In this document: piece after piece, positions 25,599 to 33,982 of the stretch
Layout of the letters: each line of letters begins with the position of its first letter
Numbering within the stretch: position 1 is the stretch's first letter
Origin: Streptomyces sp. NBC_00223
GTDB lineage: Bacteria; Actinomycetota; Actinomycetes; Streptomycetales; Streptomycetaceae
Direction of reading: 5' to 3'
Length of the DNA stretch: 64,000 nt
Assembly (NCBI RefSeq): GCF_036199905.1
Contig: NZ_CP108109.1
Span: forward strand, 5,765,501 to 5,829,500
Translations under genes and position numbers: made by a program
Notes under the pieces: model-generated
The model's input: only the letters and a program-made list of their open reading frames with translations
What the model was told of the DNA's origin: nothing
Databases searched by the model: none

Positions 25599-25656
25599 TG
25601 GCCGATGAGCAGCGCCCGGCAGGGCGGCGCTCGGCCGGCCGCGGAGGAGGAGCACC

Positions 25657-26664
25657 ATGATGACTGGTACGGGAACTCCGGTGTCTGACGTCGCATTACC
25701 GTCGATCGACAAGAGCGGGGAGAGCCGCGTGGCCACAGGATCCCCCGCGCGAAGAGTGGTTTCGGGGGCCACGGAACGGCCCCCGAAGCCCGCCGACTTG
25801 AGGTTCGCCGAGCTGGGCAGCTTTCTGGCCGCCCGACGCGCCGAGGTCACCCCGCAGCAGGTCGGGCTGCCCGGCGGCGGCTCGCGCCGGCTGTCCGGGC
25901 TGCGCCGCGAGGAGGTGGCGATGCTCGCGGGTATCGGCGCCTCCTGGTACACGTGGATCGAGCAGGGCCGGGCGAAGAACGTCTCCCCGGAGATCCTCAC
26001 CGCCATCGCCGGGGTGCTCGACCTCGACGACGCCCAGCGGCTGTACGTCATGCGGCTGGCCGGGTACGCGGCGCAGTGCGGGCCGAGTCTCCCGCTGGAG
26101 GACGACCTCCGGCTCGGTTCGCGGATCGTCGAGGACTATCTGCCCAACCCGGCCTACTTCCTGGACCGTTACTGGGACATCGCCGCGGCCAACAGCACCG
26201 CGGTACGGCTGCTCGGCCTCGGCGGGGCCCGGCCGAACTACCTCAGGGCGCTCTTCGGTCAGCCCGACGCCGCCGACCGCTTCCCGTACTGGCGCCAGGA
26301 GGCAGCCGACGCGGTGGCCCGATTCCGCGCGACCACCGGCGAGTTCCTGGAGGACCGCCGACTCCAGGCGCTGATCGGCGAGTTGCGGGATCTCAGCGCG
26401 GTCTTCGCCCAACTGTGGGACCAGCACCACGTCAGCGACGGGTCGAGCGTCGGCCAGGTGCTGTGTCACCCGGAGGTGGGGCGGCTGTCGCTGACCCGGG
26501 TCGCGCTGGACTTCGCACCGCGCTCCGGTATGCAACTGGTCCTGCTCAGCCCCCAGTCGGCGTGCGCGGCGGAGAAGCTCAGCCGCTGGGCCGCCGCGTC
26601 CGCGGAGTGTGCCCGCCCTCGGCGCACCGCCCGACCGGCCTGCCGTACCGCCCTGGTGAGCTGA
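25657..26664 (+). CDS. XRE-family regulator with MmyB-like ligand domain
   Basis: A 335-residue protein. After a 45-residue leader comes the helix-turn-helix (LGSFLAARRAEVTPQQVGLP, then RRLSGLRREEVAMLAGIGASWYTWIEQGRA), the pattern of the MmyB-type XRE family. The MmyB ligand-binding domain follows (YFLDRYWDIAAANSTAVRLLG and FLEDRRLQALIGELRDLS). GAGGAGGA precedes the ATG at 25657. Codon 14 is TTA (25696-25698), so expression of the full-length protein should need bldA. Two receptor-like sites lie just upstream, placing it under butyrolactone control (inference). Its targets are unknown. Confidence 0.85.
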   Translation: MMTGTGTPVSDVALPSIDKSGESRVATGSPARRVVSGATERPPKPADLRFAELGSFLAARRAEVTPQQVGLPGGGSRRLSGLRREEVAMLAGIGASWYTWIEQGRAKNVSPEILTAIAGVLDLDDAQRLYVMRLAGYAAQCGPSLPLEDDLRLGSRIVEDYLPNPAYFLDRYWDIAAANSTAVRLLGLGGARPNYLRALFGQPDAADRFPYWRQEAADAVARFRATTGEFLEDRRLQALIGELRDLSAVFAQLWDQHHVSDGSSVGQVLCHPEVGRLSLTRVALDFAPRSGMQLVLLSPQSACAAEKLSRWAAASAECARPRRTARPACRTALVS

Positions 26665-26733
26665 CACCGGTGTGCGGTGCCCGGCCCGGCCGCCCCGCCG
26701 TGCGTACGCCTCGCGTGGTGCGCACGTACGGGC

Positions 26734-27156
26734 TCATTCCGTGGCGCGGGCCAGCAGGTCGCGCAGCGCGAACTGCTCCTCCTGCGTGAGCTTCCCCAGC
26801 GGGGAGTCGATGGTGAGGTGTTTGACCAGCTCCTTGCGCACGGCGGCCCCCTGGGGGGTCAGATGCAGCAGCTTGGCCCGCCGGTCGGTGGGGTGCGGTC
26901 TGCGTTCGAGCAGACCGAGGGCTTCGAGCCGGTCGGCGACGAAGGTCGCGTTCGGTGCCTCGCAGGACATCTGCTTGGCCAGCTCGCCCAGGGTGCGGGG
27001 GCGGGGCAGCTCGCGCAGGGCGATCGCCTGAGCCGCCGTGAGGTCGAACTGGTCCGCGACGCGTCGCGTGTGCCGGTCGATCGCCTGCGACAGCGCGTTG
27101 ACCAGTCCGCATACCTCGCCGTCTGCCAGCTTCGCCGGGGGGTTCGAGTGCGCCAT
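26734..27156 (-). CDS. MarR-family regulator of the adjacent MFS pump
   Basis: A 140-residue MarR protein: LTAAQAIALRELPRPRTLGE, then LAKQMSCEAPNATFVADRLEALGLLERRPHPTDRRAK is the winged helix with the TDRRAK wing. It is divergent from the MFS gene across 218 bases that contain repeated TTCGAACT-type half-sites, the usual arrangement for a MarR repressor of an efflux pump. Confidence 0.88.
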   Translation of the reverse strand: MAHSNPPAKLADGEVCGLVNALSQAIDRHTRRVADQFDLTAAQAIALRELPRPRTLGELAKQMSCEAPNATFVADRLEALGLLERRPHPTDRRAKLLHLTPQGAAVRKELVKHLTIDSPLGKLTQEEQFALRDLLARATE

Positions 27157-27208
27157 ACAGCCATGCTACTGCGCTGTCGACGGCAGGGGCCGTTCAGATT
27201 TGTATCAA

Positions 27209-27305
27209 CTCATAATATTCGAACTCGTGCCTCTCTTGCATGCCGGTCCCAGTAGGCGCTAGCGTCGATTCCGATAGTTCGAGCTAGTAATATGTGAGCT
27301 AGTGG
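27209..27305. promoter_or_regulatory. MarR/MFS divergent operator region
   Basis: ATTCGAACTC (27217-27226) and its inverse TAGTTCGAG (27275-27283) lie at the two sides, each near a promoter-like A/T patch. GAGCTAGT occurs twice (27281-27288, 27296-27303). TAGTTCGAGCTA is a near-palindrome. These are good candidates for binding by the flanking MarR protein. Confidence 0.5.
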
Positions 27306-27374
27306 TGTGGGACCACGAGGCCGGGTTGCCGGGTCGGCCCCACCCCTCGTCGTCGTATCCGAAAGAGGACAGCC

Positions 27375-28820
27375 ATGACATCGTCGGGTTCCGCACGCCA
27401 TCCCGGCCTCACCCTGGCCGCACTGGCGTTAGCGCAGCTGATCATCGCCCTGGACTACAGCATCGTCTTCGTCGCGCTGCCCGACATCGGGCGTGACGTG
27501 GGCTTCTCCGACCAGCAGCTCCAGTGGGTGATCGGCGCCTACGCCGTCTCGTTCGGCGGATTCCTGCTGCTGGGCGGCCGGTTGTCCGACCTGCTCGGCC
27601 GCCGCCGGCTCTTCCTGTCCGGCCTCGCCCTGTACGCGGTCGCGTCGGTGGCCGGCGGTCTTGCGCAGAGCCCCGGGCTGCTGGTGGCGGCCCGCGCGGT
27701 CCAGGGCCTGGGCGGCGCGATCCTCGCCCCGGCGACACTGTCGCTGATCACGACGATGTTCGCCGAGGGACGCGAGCGCAACCGCGCGCTGAGCGTCTGG
27801 GGCGCGGCGGGCAGCAGCGGCATGGTGCTCGGCTCCCTGCTCGGCGGTGTGCTGACCCAGGCGTTCGGCTGGGCCGCGATCTTCTTCGTCAACGTGCCGC
27901 TCGCGGTCGGCGTCGGCCTGCTCGCGCTGCGCATGGTCCCGGCCGACCAGCCGACCGAGCGCCGCCGCGGGTTCGACCTGCCGGGCGCGGTCACCGTCAC
28001 CGGCGGCGCGCTGCTGCTGGTCTTCGGCCTGGTCCAGGGCCCGGACTCGGGCTGGACCTCGGCGGAGACACTGCTCGCCTTCGCGGCCGCGGTGGTGCTG
28101 ATCGGCCTGTTCGTCTTCGCCGAGTCGCGCAACCCCGACCCGCTGGTCCCGCTGCGTGTCTTCTCCTACCGCAGCCTGCGCTTCGGCAGCCTGGTCACCT
28201 TCATGTTCATGGCCACCTTCGGTTCGAGCGCCTACTTCCTCACCCTGGCGCTCCAGAAGGTCCGCGGCTGGGACGCGCTGTCCACCGGTCTGGCGTTCAT
28301 CCTGCCCTGCTCCTGCGTGCTGATCGGCGTCATCATCGGCGGCAAGATGTCCACCGCCATAGGGGTGCGCGCCACCCTGGTCATCTCCCTGGTGGTGGGC
28401 TCCGCGGGCACCGTGCTGTTCGCCCTCTTCCTCAACAGCGACAACAGCTTCCTCCAGATGAGCCCCGGCATCATCGTCTTCAGCCTCGCCCAGGGCGTGG
28501 TCTTCACCGCGATGTACGCGGCCGCGACCGCGGGCGTCGACGCGGAGTTCCAGGGTCTGGCCTCCGGACTCGCCACCAGCGGCCAGCAGGTCGGCGCGGC
28601 GGTCGGCCTCGCAGTACTGGTCGCGGTGGTCAACTCGGCAGGCGGCTCCGGGAAGGTCAAGTTCTCGGACGGCCTCCAGGCGGCCACGTACACCTCGGCC
28701 GGGCTGATCCTGCTCACCATCGTGCTGGCGCTCGCGCTGCCCAAGCAGCCCAAGGCCCGGCTCGAATCGGTCCCCGCGGCGGAAGCGGTGCCGGTCCCGG
28801 CGGTCGGGTCCGACGCGTGA
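27375..28820 (+). CDS. MFS efflux transporter, DHA2 family
   Basis: A 481-residue membrane protein with about 14 hydrophobic helices. LDYSIVFVALPDIGRDVGFS and GGRLSDLLGRRRLF (motif A), and the VVQGLGGAILAPATLSL-like motif C, identify the DHA2 drug:H+ antiporters. It probably exports a toxic compound and is controlled by the divergent MarR. Codon 19 is TTA (27429-27431), linking its expression to the late growth phase through bldA. The start is set by AAAGAGGA before the ATG. A clear terminator follows. Confidence 0.9.
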   Translation: MTSSGSARHPGLTLAALALAQLIIALDYSIVFVALPDIGRDVGFSDQQLQWVIGAYAVSFGGFLLLGGRLSDLLGRRRLFLSGLALYAVASVAGGLAQSPGLLVAARAVQGLGGAILAPATLSLITTMFAEGRERNRALSVWGAAGSSGMVLGSLLGGVLTQAFGWAAIFFVNVPLAVGVGLLALRMVPADQPTERRRGFDLPGAVTVTGGALLLVFGLVQGPDSGWTSAETLLAFAAAVVLIGLFVFAESRNPDPLVPLRVFSYRSLRFGSLVTFMFMATFGSSAYFLTLALQKVRGWDALSTGLAFILPCSCVLIGVIIGGKMSTAIGVRATLVISLVVGSAGTVLFALFLNSDNSFLQMSPGIIVFSLAQGVVFTAMYAAATAGVDAEFQGLASGLATSGQQVGAAVGLAVLVAVVNSAGGSGKVKFSDGLQAATYTSAGLILLTIVLALALPKQPKARLESVPAAEAVPVPAVGSDA

Positions 28821-28841
28821 CCCCCGGCTGACCGAACGACC

Positions 28842-28880
28842 CCGGCGCGGCCCGTGTTCCTCCCACGCGGGCCGCGCCGG
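28842..28880 (+). terminator. Terminator of the MFS gene
   Basis: Perfect 13-base arms CCGGCGCGGCCCG (28842-28854) and its complement (28868-28880), 22 bases after the stop codon. Confidence 0.75.
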
Positions 28881-28910
28881 TGCCTTCCCGTACGGGCGGG
28901 TGGGCGTGCC

Positions 28911-28989
28911 CGTACGACCCGCGCCCGACCGTACGACCCGGGCGTGACCCGGGGGCGCGCGTACGACCCGCGCCCGACCGTACGACCCG
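28911..28989. repeat. Duplicated 30-bp intergenic repeat
   Basis: The same 30-base unit, made of two CGTACGACCCG blocks around CGCCCGAC, occurs at 28911-28940 and 28960-28989 without mismatch. It lies between a terminator and the MBL gene. No function is known. Confidence 0.75.
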
Positions 28990-29043
28990 CGGTGGCGGCC
29001 GGACCGCCGCCGCGTACGCTCCACCGGACCTCGAAAGGACGTC

Positions 29044-29901
29044 ATGCCGCCTGCCACGCGGTTCAACACCCCCGCCACCTCGCCGCGATCCCTGCGGCTC
29101 GGGGACCTCACCCTCACCGTGATCCCCGACGGAACCGTCCAGCTCGACCCGAACCTGTGGCTGCCCGGCTCCCCGCCCGAGCACTGGACCGGTGAGGGCG
29201 GCGCGCTGCTCGACAGTCAAGGCTTCCTCGCCACATCGGTGTCCGCCCTGCTCGTGGAGCACGGCGACCGGGCCCTGCTGATCGACGCCGGCTTCGGGCC
29301 GCAGCACATCCCCGCCGCCCGTACGATCCCGCCGATCGGCGATCTGACCGGGGGACGGCTGCTGACCTCGCTCAAGGAGGCCGGGCGCGAACCCTCCAGC
29401 ATCGACACCGTCGCCTTCACCCATCTCCACGACGACCATGTCGGCTGGGCCTTCGGCGCGGGCCCGGACAAGGCCACCCCGTTCACCGGGGCGACCTTTG
29501 TGGCCTCCGGCGAGGAGTGGGCCGGCTGGACCCGGCCGCCCGGCTTCACCGTGCCCACCGTACGGGCGGCCACCGGCGAGGAGATCTTCCCCGGCGTCAC
29601 CGCGTGGGTCACCCCGGGACACACCCACGGGCACACCTCCTATGTGCTCTCCTCGGGAGGTCAACGGCTCATCGCGTTCGGCGACGTCTTCCACAGCCCG
29701 GCCCAACTCGCCCACCCCGACTGGCCGGTGTCGGTCGACGCGCTGCCCGAGCAGGCCGTCGCCGCCCGGCGGCGGACGCTGGAGGAGCTGACCCGCCCGG
29801 ACACCTGGGCCTTCGCCAACCACTTCGCGGACGTCCACTTCGGCCGCGTCACCGGGCAGGGGCCCGACGCCGTATGGGAACCGCTCGACACCACCCCATA
29901 A
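29044..29901 (+). CDS. MBL-fold metallohydrolase
   Basis: A 285-residue metallo-beta-lactamase-fold protein. FTHLHDDHVGW at 125-135 is the HxHxDH metal site (His127, His129, Asp131, His132). TPGHTHGHTSY and FANHFADVHFG supply later His ligands, and LIDAGFG is the preceding conserved strand. The closest general type is the lactonase/methyl-parathion-hydrolase-like group. Given the butyrolactone genes 4-8 kb upstream, a quorum-quenching lactonase role is possible but unproven. GAAAGGAC precedes the ATG. Confidence 0.85.
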   Translation: MPPATRFNTPATSPRSLRLGDLTLTVIPDGTVQLDPNLWLPGSPPEHWTGEGGALLDSQGFLATSVSALLVEHGDRALLIDAGFGPQHIPAARTIPPIGDLTGGRLLTSLKEAGREPSSIDTVAFTHLHDDHVGWAFGAGPDKATPFTGATFVASGEEWAGWTRPPGFTVPTVRAATGEEIFPGVTAWVTPGHTHGHTSYVLSSGGQRLIAFGDVFHSPAQLAHPDWPVSVDALPEQAVAARRRTLEELTRPDTWAFANHFADVHFGRVTGQGPDAVWEPLDTTP

Positions 29902-29930
29902 CCTCGGCCCGTGTGGTTGAATATCGAACA

Positions 29931-29972
29931 GGAAATGGTCCGGCCCCGAAACCAGGGAGCCGGACTATTTCC
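29931..29972 (+). terminator. Terminator of the MBL gene
   Basis: Fourteen-base arms (29931-29944 and 29959-29972) with a single G-U wobble, followed by TTTTCCCT, the best T-tailed hairpin in the window. Confidence 0.75.
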
Positions 29973-30090
29973 TTTTCCCTCGCGGACATCCGCTTGGTGG
30001 TGACAGCAATAGTATTCCCGGCGATGGGGCCGCCGACGGCGGTGACAGCGGAGTCTGGGGAAATACGGCAGAGTCTGTGATGCTTTCCCC

Positions 30091-30738
30091 ATGAGTCAGA
30101 ACATCGCCATCGTCGGCGCCTACGGATCAGGGAAGACCGTCCTTTCCAGGGCGCTCTCCGAATTGACCGGCCTTCCGTACACGCAGGGAACGGCCATGCG
30201 CAATCCGATCGGAGGCGAGGACAAGCCCATCTGGGACTGGACTGCGGGCGAACTGCTCCAGTTGACCGTCAAGCGCTACGCCGAGCGGGTCCTCAACGAG
30301 GCCGCCCACCCGGACGGATTCATCTCCGACGGCTCCATCATCCACGAGTGGATATTCGCCAAGCTGCGGCTGGTGACGGGGCCGAATCCGGCCACCGACC
30401 AGTCCGTCGACAGTCGTTTCCGCAGCGAGGCCACGCTGGTCGCCGAAGACGTCGCGGACAACATCGGCCGGCTCGCGAAACACCACGCGAAGAACACGTA
30501 CAGCGCTTTCTACTACGTGCCGATCGAGTTCGACCTGGCCGAGAACAACCGGCCGATCAACGAGAACTTCCGCAAGCTCTCCGACGAAGTGCTGATCCCG
30601 GCACTCGAGGAAACCGGAGTGCCCTTCCACACCGTGATCGGGACGCCGGAAGAGCGGCTGGAAAAGATCCTGGCGATTTCCGGACTGCCGGCCGTCACCG
30701 ACGTCGACAAGGCTGTCGCGGCGGCGTTCAAGGGCTGA
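30091..30738 (+). CDS. P-loop kinase-like ATPase 1 of the AvrD cluster
   Basis: A 215-residue protein with Walker A GAYGSGKT (residues 9-16) and the general form of a small-molecule kinase (NadR/AAA_28-like). FISDGSIIHEWIF and VPIEFDLAENNRPINENFRK are shared with the next gene, so the two are tandem paralogues. No lid or substrate motif tells the substrate. Position at the head of the AvrD operon suggests phosphorylation of a sugar or pantetheine-like precursor (inference). It starts after the MBL terminator, so a promoter should lie at 29975-30085, but I cannot fix it. Confidence 0.75.
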   Translation: MSQNIAIVGAYGSGKTVLSRALSELTGLPYTQGTAMRNPIGGEDKPIWDWTAGELLQLTVKRYAERVLNEAAHPDGFISDGSIIHEWIFAKLRLVTGPNPATDQSVDSRFRSEATLVAEDVADNIGRLAKHHAKNTYSAFYYVPIEFDLAENNRPINENFRKLSDEVLIPALEETGVPFHTVIGTPEERLEKILAISGLPAVTDVDKAVAAAFKG

Positions 30739-30903
30739 GCGGCGCACCGGGCCGGCGCCATCCCGCCGACCGCGCGAGGCCGGCCGCGCGAGGCCGACCG
30801 CACGTACGAGCCGAGCACCGAAGACGCTGATCGGCTGCACCGAAGCACGCCAAGAGGCACGACCACAGACGGCGGAGCGCCGCCGCACAGAAGGGTGAGG
30901 TCC

Positions 30904-31698
30904 ATGCAACTGGAAGTTCCCAAGTTCAGTGACAAGCCCGACCTGAAGCTGGCCATACTCGGCACGTACTCGTCGGGGAAGTCGACCACGACCGAGTCCC
31001 TCTCGATCGCGACGGGCATCCCCCGGACGCACGCGAAGACCTCCCGTGAGCTGCTCATCGACCTCGTCCCCGGCAAGACGGTCATGGAGCTCAACGCGAT
31101 GGAACTGGTCAAGCTCGGTCTGCGCCGCTTCGAGGAGCGCGTCCACAACGAGTCCGGCAGCGGCGCCTTCATCTCCGACGGCGGCGTGTTCCACGAGTGG
31201 GTCTACTTCGAGGCCCGGATGCGGGTCGGCATCAACCCCGGTATGCCGTGGTGGTTCCAGCAGGTCAAGAAGGCCATGGGCCTGCCGGTCAAGCACTTCT
31301 ACCAGCGCTACACCGACACCCTGGGCGAGATCACCCGCAGCCGCGCGGCCCGGACGTACGACACCTATGTGCATCTGCCGGTCGAGTTCGACATGGACCG
31401 GGACGGACACCGCCCGGTCTCCGAGGAGTTCCGCCGGCTGTCGGACGAGCTGATCATCGGGGCGCTGGAGGACATGAAGGTCCCCTACCGCGTCGTCGGC
31501 GGCTCCGTCCCCGACCGGATCGAGCAGATCGTCAAGATCTTCGACCTGCCGCTGGTCGTCCCCATCCCCGAGGCCATCGCCGAGGCGGAGCGGCGGGTCA
31601 AGGCCGACATCGAGGACCTTCAGAGCAACCTCGCCTATCACGAGGCCCGGCGCAAGAAGTCCTTCAGCAAGCGGCTGGCCTACGCGCTGCGCTACTGA
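30904..31698 (+). CDS. P-loop kinase-like ATPase 2 of the AvrD cluster
   Basis: A 264-residue paralogue of the preceding protein: Walker A GTYSSGKS (20-27), FISDGGVFHEWVYFEARMRV and LPVEFDMDRDGHRPVSEEFR align with it. A central insertion (NPGMPWWFQQVKKAMGLPVK region) and a basic C-terminal helix (ARRKKSFSKRLAYALRY) distinguish it. The ATG at 30904 follows AGGGTGAGG. A GTG nine bases upstream overlaps that site. The 165-base gap to the first kinase holds a small CCGCGCGAGGCCG repeat. Confidence 0.75.
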   Translation: MQLEVPKFSDKPDLKLAILGTYSSGKSTTTESLSIATGIPRTHAKTSRELLIDLVPGKTVMELNAMELVKLGLRRFEERVHNESGSGAFISDGGVFHEWVYFEARMRVGINPGMPWWFQQVKKAMGLPVKHFYQRYTDTLGEITRSRAARTYDTYVHLPVEFDMDRDGHRPVSEEFRRLSDELIIGALEDMKVPYRVVGGSVPDRIEQIVKIFDLPLVVPIPEAIAEAERRVKADIEDLQSNLAYHEARRKKSFSKRLAYALRY

Positions 31699-31745
31699 CC
31701 GGGCGGGCACGGCGGGTTGCCCAGGGCGCGTACGCCTGGGCAACC

Positions 31746-31822
31746 GGCCGCTGTTCGTAGGGCCCGCTCGTACGGCCGCTGTTCGTACGGCCCGCTCGTG
31801 CGCCCGCTGTTCGTACAGCCCC
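31746..31822. repeat. 28-bp tandem repeat, 2.75 copies
   Basis: Units at 31746-31773 and 31774-31801, with a partial third to 31822, each contain CGCTGTTCGTA and GGCCCGCTCGT. They lie between the second kinase and the HAD gene. Intergenic, function unknown. Confidence 0.75.
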
Positions 31823-31865
31823 GCACCGCCGCCCGCATCCCCGTATCCGCCCGGGAGGTATCCGG

Positions 31866-32618
31866 ATGAACCGCACCCGTGTGGCGTTCTTCGACGTGGA
31901 CGGCACCCTGACCACCTCGGCGAGCATGTTCCGCTTTCTGCGCTACTACCTCGCCGCCACCGGCCGGCCGCCGCGCGAGTACGAGGAACAGCGGCAGCTG
32001 CTCAAGGCGATGACGGCCCTGGGCTGCTCCCGCGAGACCACCAACCGCGCGTACTACGCCCAACTCGCCGGAGCCCCCGCCGGGTTGGTGGCCGCGCTGG
32101 CCGGCCAGTGGTTCGCCGCGGAGCTGAGCACCCGCGGCTTCTATCACGAGCCCGCGCTGGCCGCGCTGCGCCGGCACCGGGCCGACGGCGACCACACCGT
32201 ACTGGTGTCCGGGTCCTTCCCGGCCCCGCTGCATCTGATCGCCGCCGACCTGGGCGTGGACGAGGTGTGGTGCTCCGAACCGGAGGTCACGCACGGCCGC
32301 TACACCGGTCGGCTCACCGGCCCCCCGATGATCGGCGACGCGAAGGCCGACGCCGTACGCGGTGTCGCCGCGGAGCGCGGGGCCGCCCTCGACAGTTGCG
32401 TCTCCTACGGCGACCACATCTCCGATCTGCCCATGCTCAAGACGACCGGCTCGGCCGTGGTGGTCGGCGGGGACGCCACCCTGCGCGCCATGGCGCGGAT
32501 GCACGGCTGGCGACAACTGCCCGGCGTGCTGCCGCCCCCGCCCGCACTGCCCCTGCCGCACCGGGGTCGTCCCAGCTCGTTCCGATCTGTCCCCGACGAG
32601 GTCCCGGAGAGCGCATGA
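31866..32618 (+). CDS. HAD-IB family phosphatase of the AvrD cluster
   Basis: A 250-residue HAD hydrolase. FFDVDGTLTT (nucleophile Asp10, Asp12), LVSGSFPAPL (Thr/Ser motif II) and YGDHISDLPML (motif IV) match the phosphoserine-phosphatase-like HAD-IB subgroup. It would remove phosphate from a small organic phosphate. Its stop codon overlaps the ATG of the acyl ligase (ATGA), so they are translated together. In butyrolactone synthesis a phosphatase removes the phosphate carried in by the sugar unit; the same step is proposed here. Confidence 0.86.
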   Translation: MNRTRVAFFDVDGTLTTSASMFRFLRYYLAATGRPPREYEEQRQLLKAMTALGCSRETTNRAYYAQLAGAPAGLVAALAGQWFAAELSTRGFYHEPALAALRRHRADGDHTVLVSGSFPAPLHLIAADLGVDEVWCSEPEVTHGRYTGRLTGPPMIGDAKADAVRGVAAERGAALDSCVSYGDHISDLPMLKTTGSAVVVGGDATLRAMARMHGWRQLPGVLPPPPALPLPHRGRPSSFRSVPDEVPESA

Positions 32619-33982
32619 CCGCCTGGTTCTTTGACCGCATGCACGGTTTCGGTGCGGCCGACGCGATCGTCTTCAACGGCACCGGCTACAGCTACGCCGA
32701 TCTGCTGGAACGCACCGCCCGGTGGACGGGTTTCCTCGACCGTCACCAGGTGGGCCCCGGCCAGGTGGTGGCTCTGGAGGGGGTGAGCAGCGTCGACGCC
32801 TGCGCCGGGCTGCTGGCCCTGATCGGCCGGGCGGCGATCGCCGTCCCGCTGACCCCGCTGCCCGCCGCCAAGCGCGCCGAGTTCCACGAGGTGGCCGAGG
32901 TCGAGACGGTGATCACCATCGACACCGACACGCAGGAACGTTCCCTCACCACCACCGGCCGTACCGCAGAACACCCGCACTACGCCGCCCTGCGCTCGCG
33001 CGGAACCCCCGGCCTGGTGCTCTTCAGCTCCGGCACGACCGGCCGCAGCAAGGCCACGGTGCTGGACTTCACCCGGATTCTGGCCGGTTACGGTCCCGCC
33101 AGCCGCCCCCGGCGCACCGCGGGCTTCCTCAACCTCGACCACATCGGCGGCATCAACACCCTGCTGCACACCTTCAGCCAGGGCGGCGCCCTGATCACCC
33201 TCGCCGAGCGCACCCCCGACACGGTGTGCGCGGCCGTCGCCCGGCACCGGGTCGAGGTGCTGCCCACCACGCCCACCTTCCTCAACATGCTGCTGATCTC
33301 GGGCGCCCACCGCCGCCACGACCTCAGTTCGCTGCGACTGGTCACCTACGGCACCGAGCCCATGCCGCAGCGGATACTCCAGCGGCTGAGTACCGAATTG
33401 CCCGAGGTGCGGCTCAAGCAGACCTACGGACTCTCCGAGTTGGGCATCCTGCCCACCAAGTCCCGTGACAACGACAGCCTGTGGGTCAAGCTCGGCGGCG
33501 CGGGCTTCGACTACGAGATCCGCGACGGCATCCTGTGGATCCGCTCCGACATGGCGATGCTCGGCTATCTCAACGCGCCCGCGCCCTTCGACGACAAGGG
33601 CTACTTCAACACCCAGGACCAGGTGGAGACCGACGGCGACTGGGTCCGCATCCTCGGCCGTACCTCCGAGATCATCAACGTCGCGGGGGAGAAGGTCTAC
33701 CCCAGCGAGGTCGAGAACGTCCTGCTCGAACTGCCCTTCGTCGCGGACGTCACCGTCGCCGGCCGGCCCAGCCATGTCACCGGGCAGGTCGTCATGGCCA
33801 CCCTCAAACTCCAGCCGCCCGCCGACGGGTCCGCCGGGCCCGCCGACGCGCGCGAGGTGGCCCGGCAGGTACGGGCCTACTGCCGGAGCCGTCTTGAGCC
33901 CTTCAAGGTGCCGGTCGTGGTCGAGATCTCCGAGGACGACCAGCACTCCGACCGCTTCAAGAAGATCAGGAGCGCCGCATGA
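32615..33982 (+). CDS. AMP-dependent acyl ligase
   Basis: A 455-residue ANL-superfamily enzyme. LFSSGTTGRSKAT (137-149) is the ATP-binding P-loop, TYGLSELG the A5 motif and GRTSEIINVAGEKVYPSEVE the hinge with the Gly-Glu-Lys signature. It is somewhat shorter than typical acyl-CoA ligases. With an ACP two genes downstream it probably activates a carboxylic acid as its adenylate and loads it onto the carrier. It overlaps both neighbours by four bases. Confidence 0.87.
   Translation: MTAWFFDRMHGFGAADAIVFNGTGYSYADLLERTARWTGFLDRHQVGPGQVVALEGVSSVDACAGLLALIGRAAIAVPLTPLPAAKRAEFHEVAEVETVITIDTDTQERSLTTTGRTAEHPHYAALRSRGTPGLVLFSSGTTGRSKATVLDFTRILAGYGPASRPRRTAGFLNLDHIGGINTLLHTFSQGGALITLAERTPDTVCAAVARHRVEVLPTTPTFLNMLLISGAHRRHDLSSLRLVTYGTEPMPQRILQRLSTELPEVRLKQTYGLSELGILPTKSRDNDSLWVKLGGAGFDYEIRDGILWIRSDMAMLGYLNAPAPFDDKGYFNTQDQVETDGDWVRILGRTSEIINVAGEKVYPSEVENVLLELPFVADVTVAGRPSHVTGQVVMATLKLQPPADGSAGPADAREVARQVRAYCRSRLEPFKVPVVVEISEDDQHSDRFKKIRSAA

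Larger units (their letters stand above)
25096..25656. other. 560-bp divergent control region with three receptor-like sites
   Basis: This region lies between the divergent second receptor and XRE genes. Its two ends are A/T-rich islands that hold sites 3, 4 and 5, while the middle (25300-25500) is ordinary GC-rich sequence with no supported gene. Confidence 0.5.

Noticed and set aside
30739..30903. Repeat-containing gap between the kinases as a possible attenuator
   Set aside because: The CCGCGCGAGGCCG copies do not form a stable hairpin with a T-tail and no leader peptide is evident.
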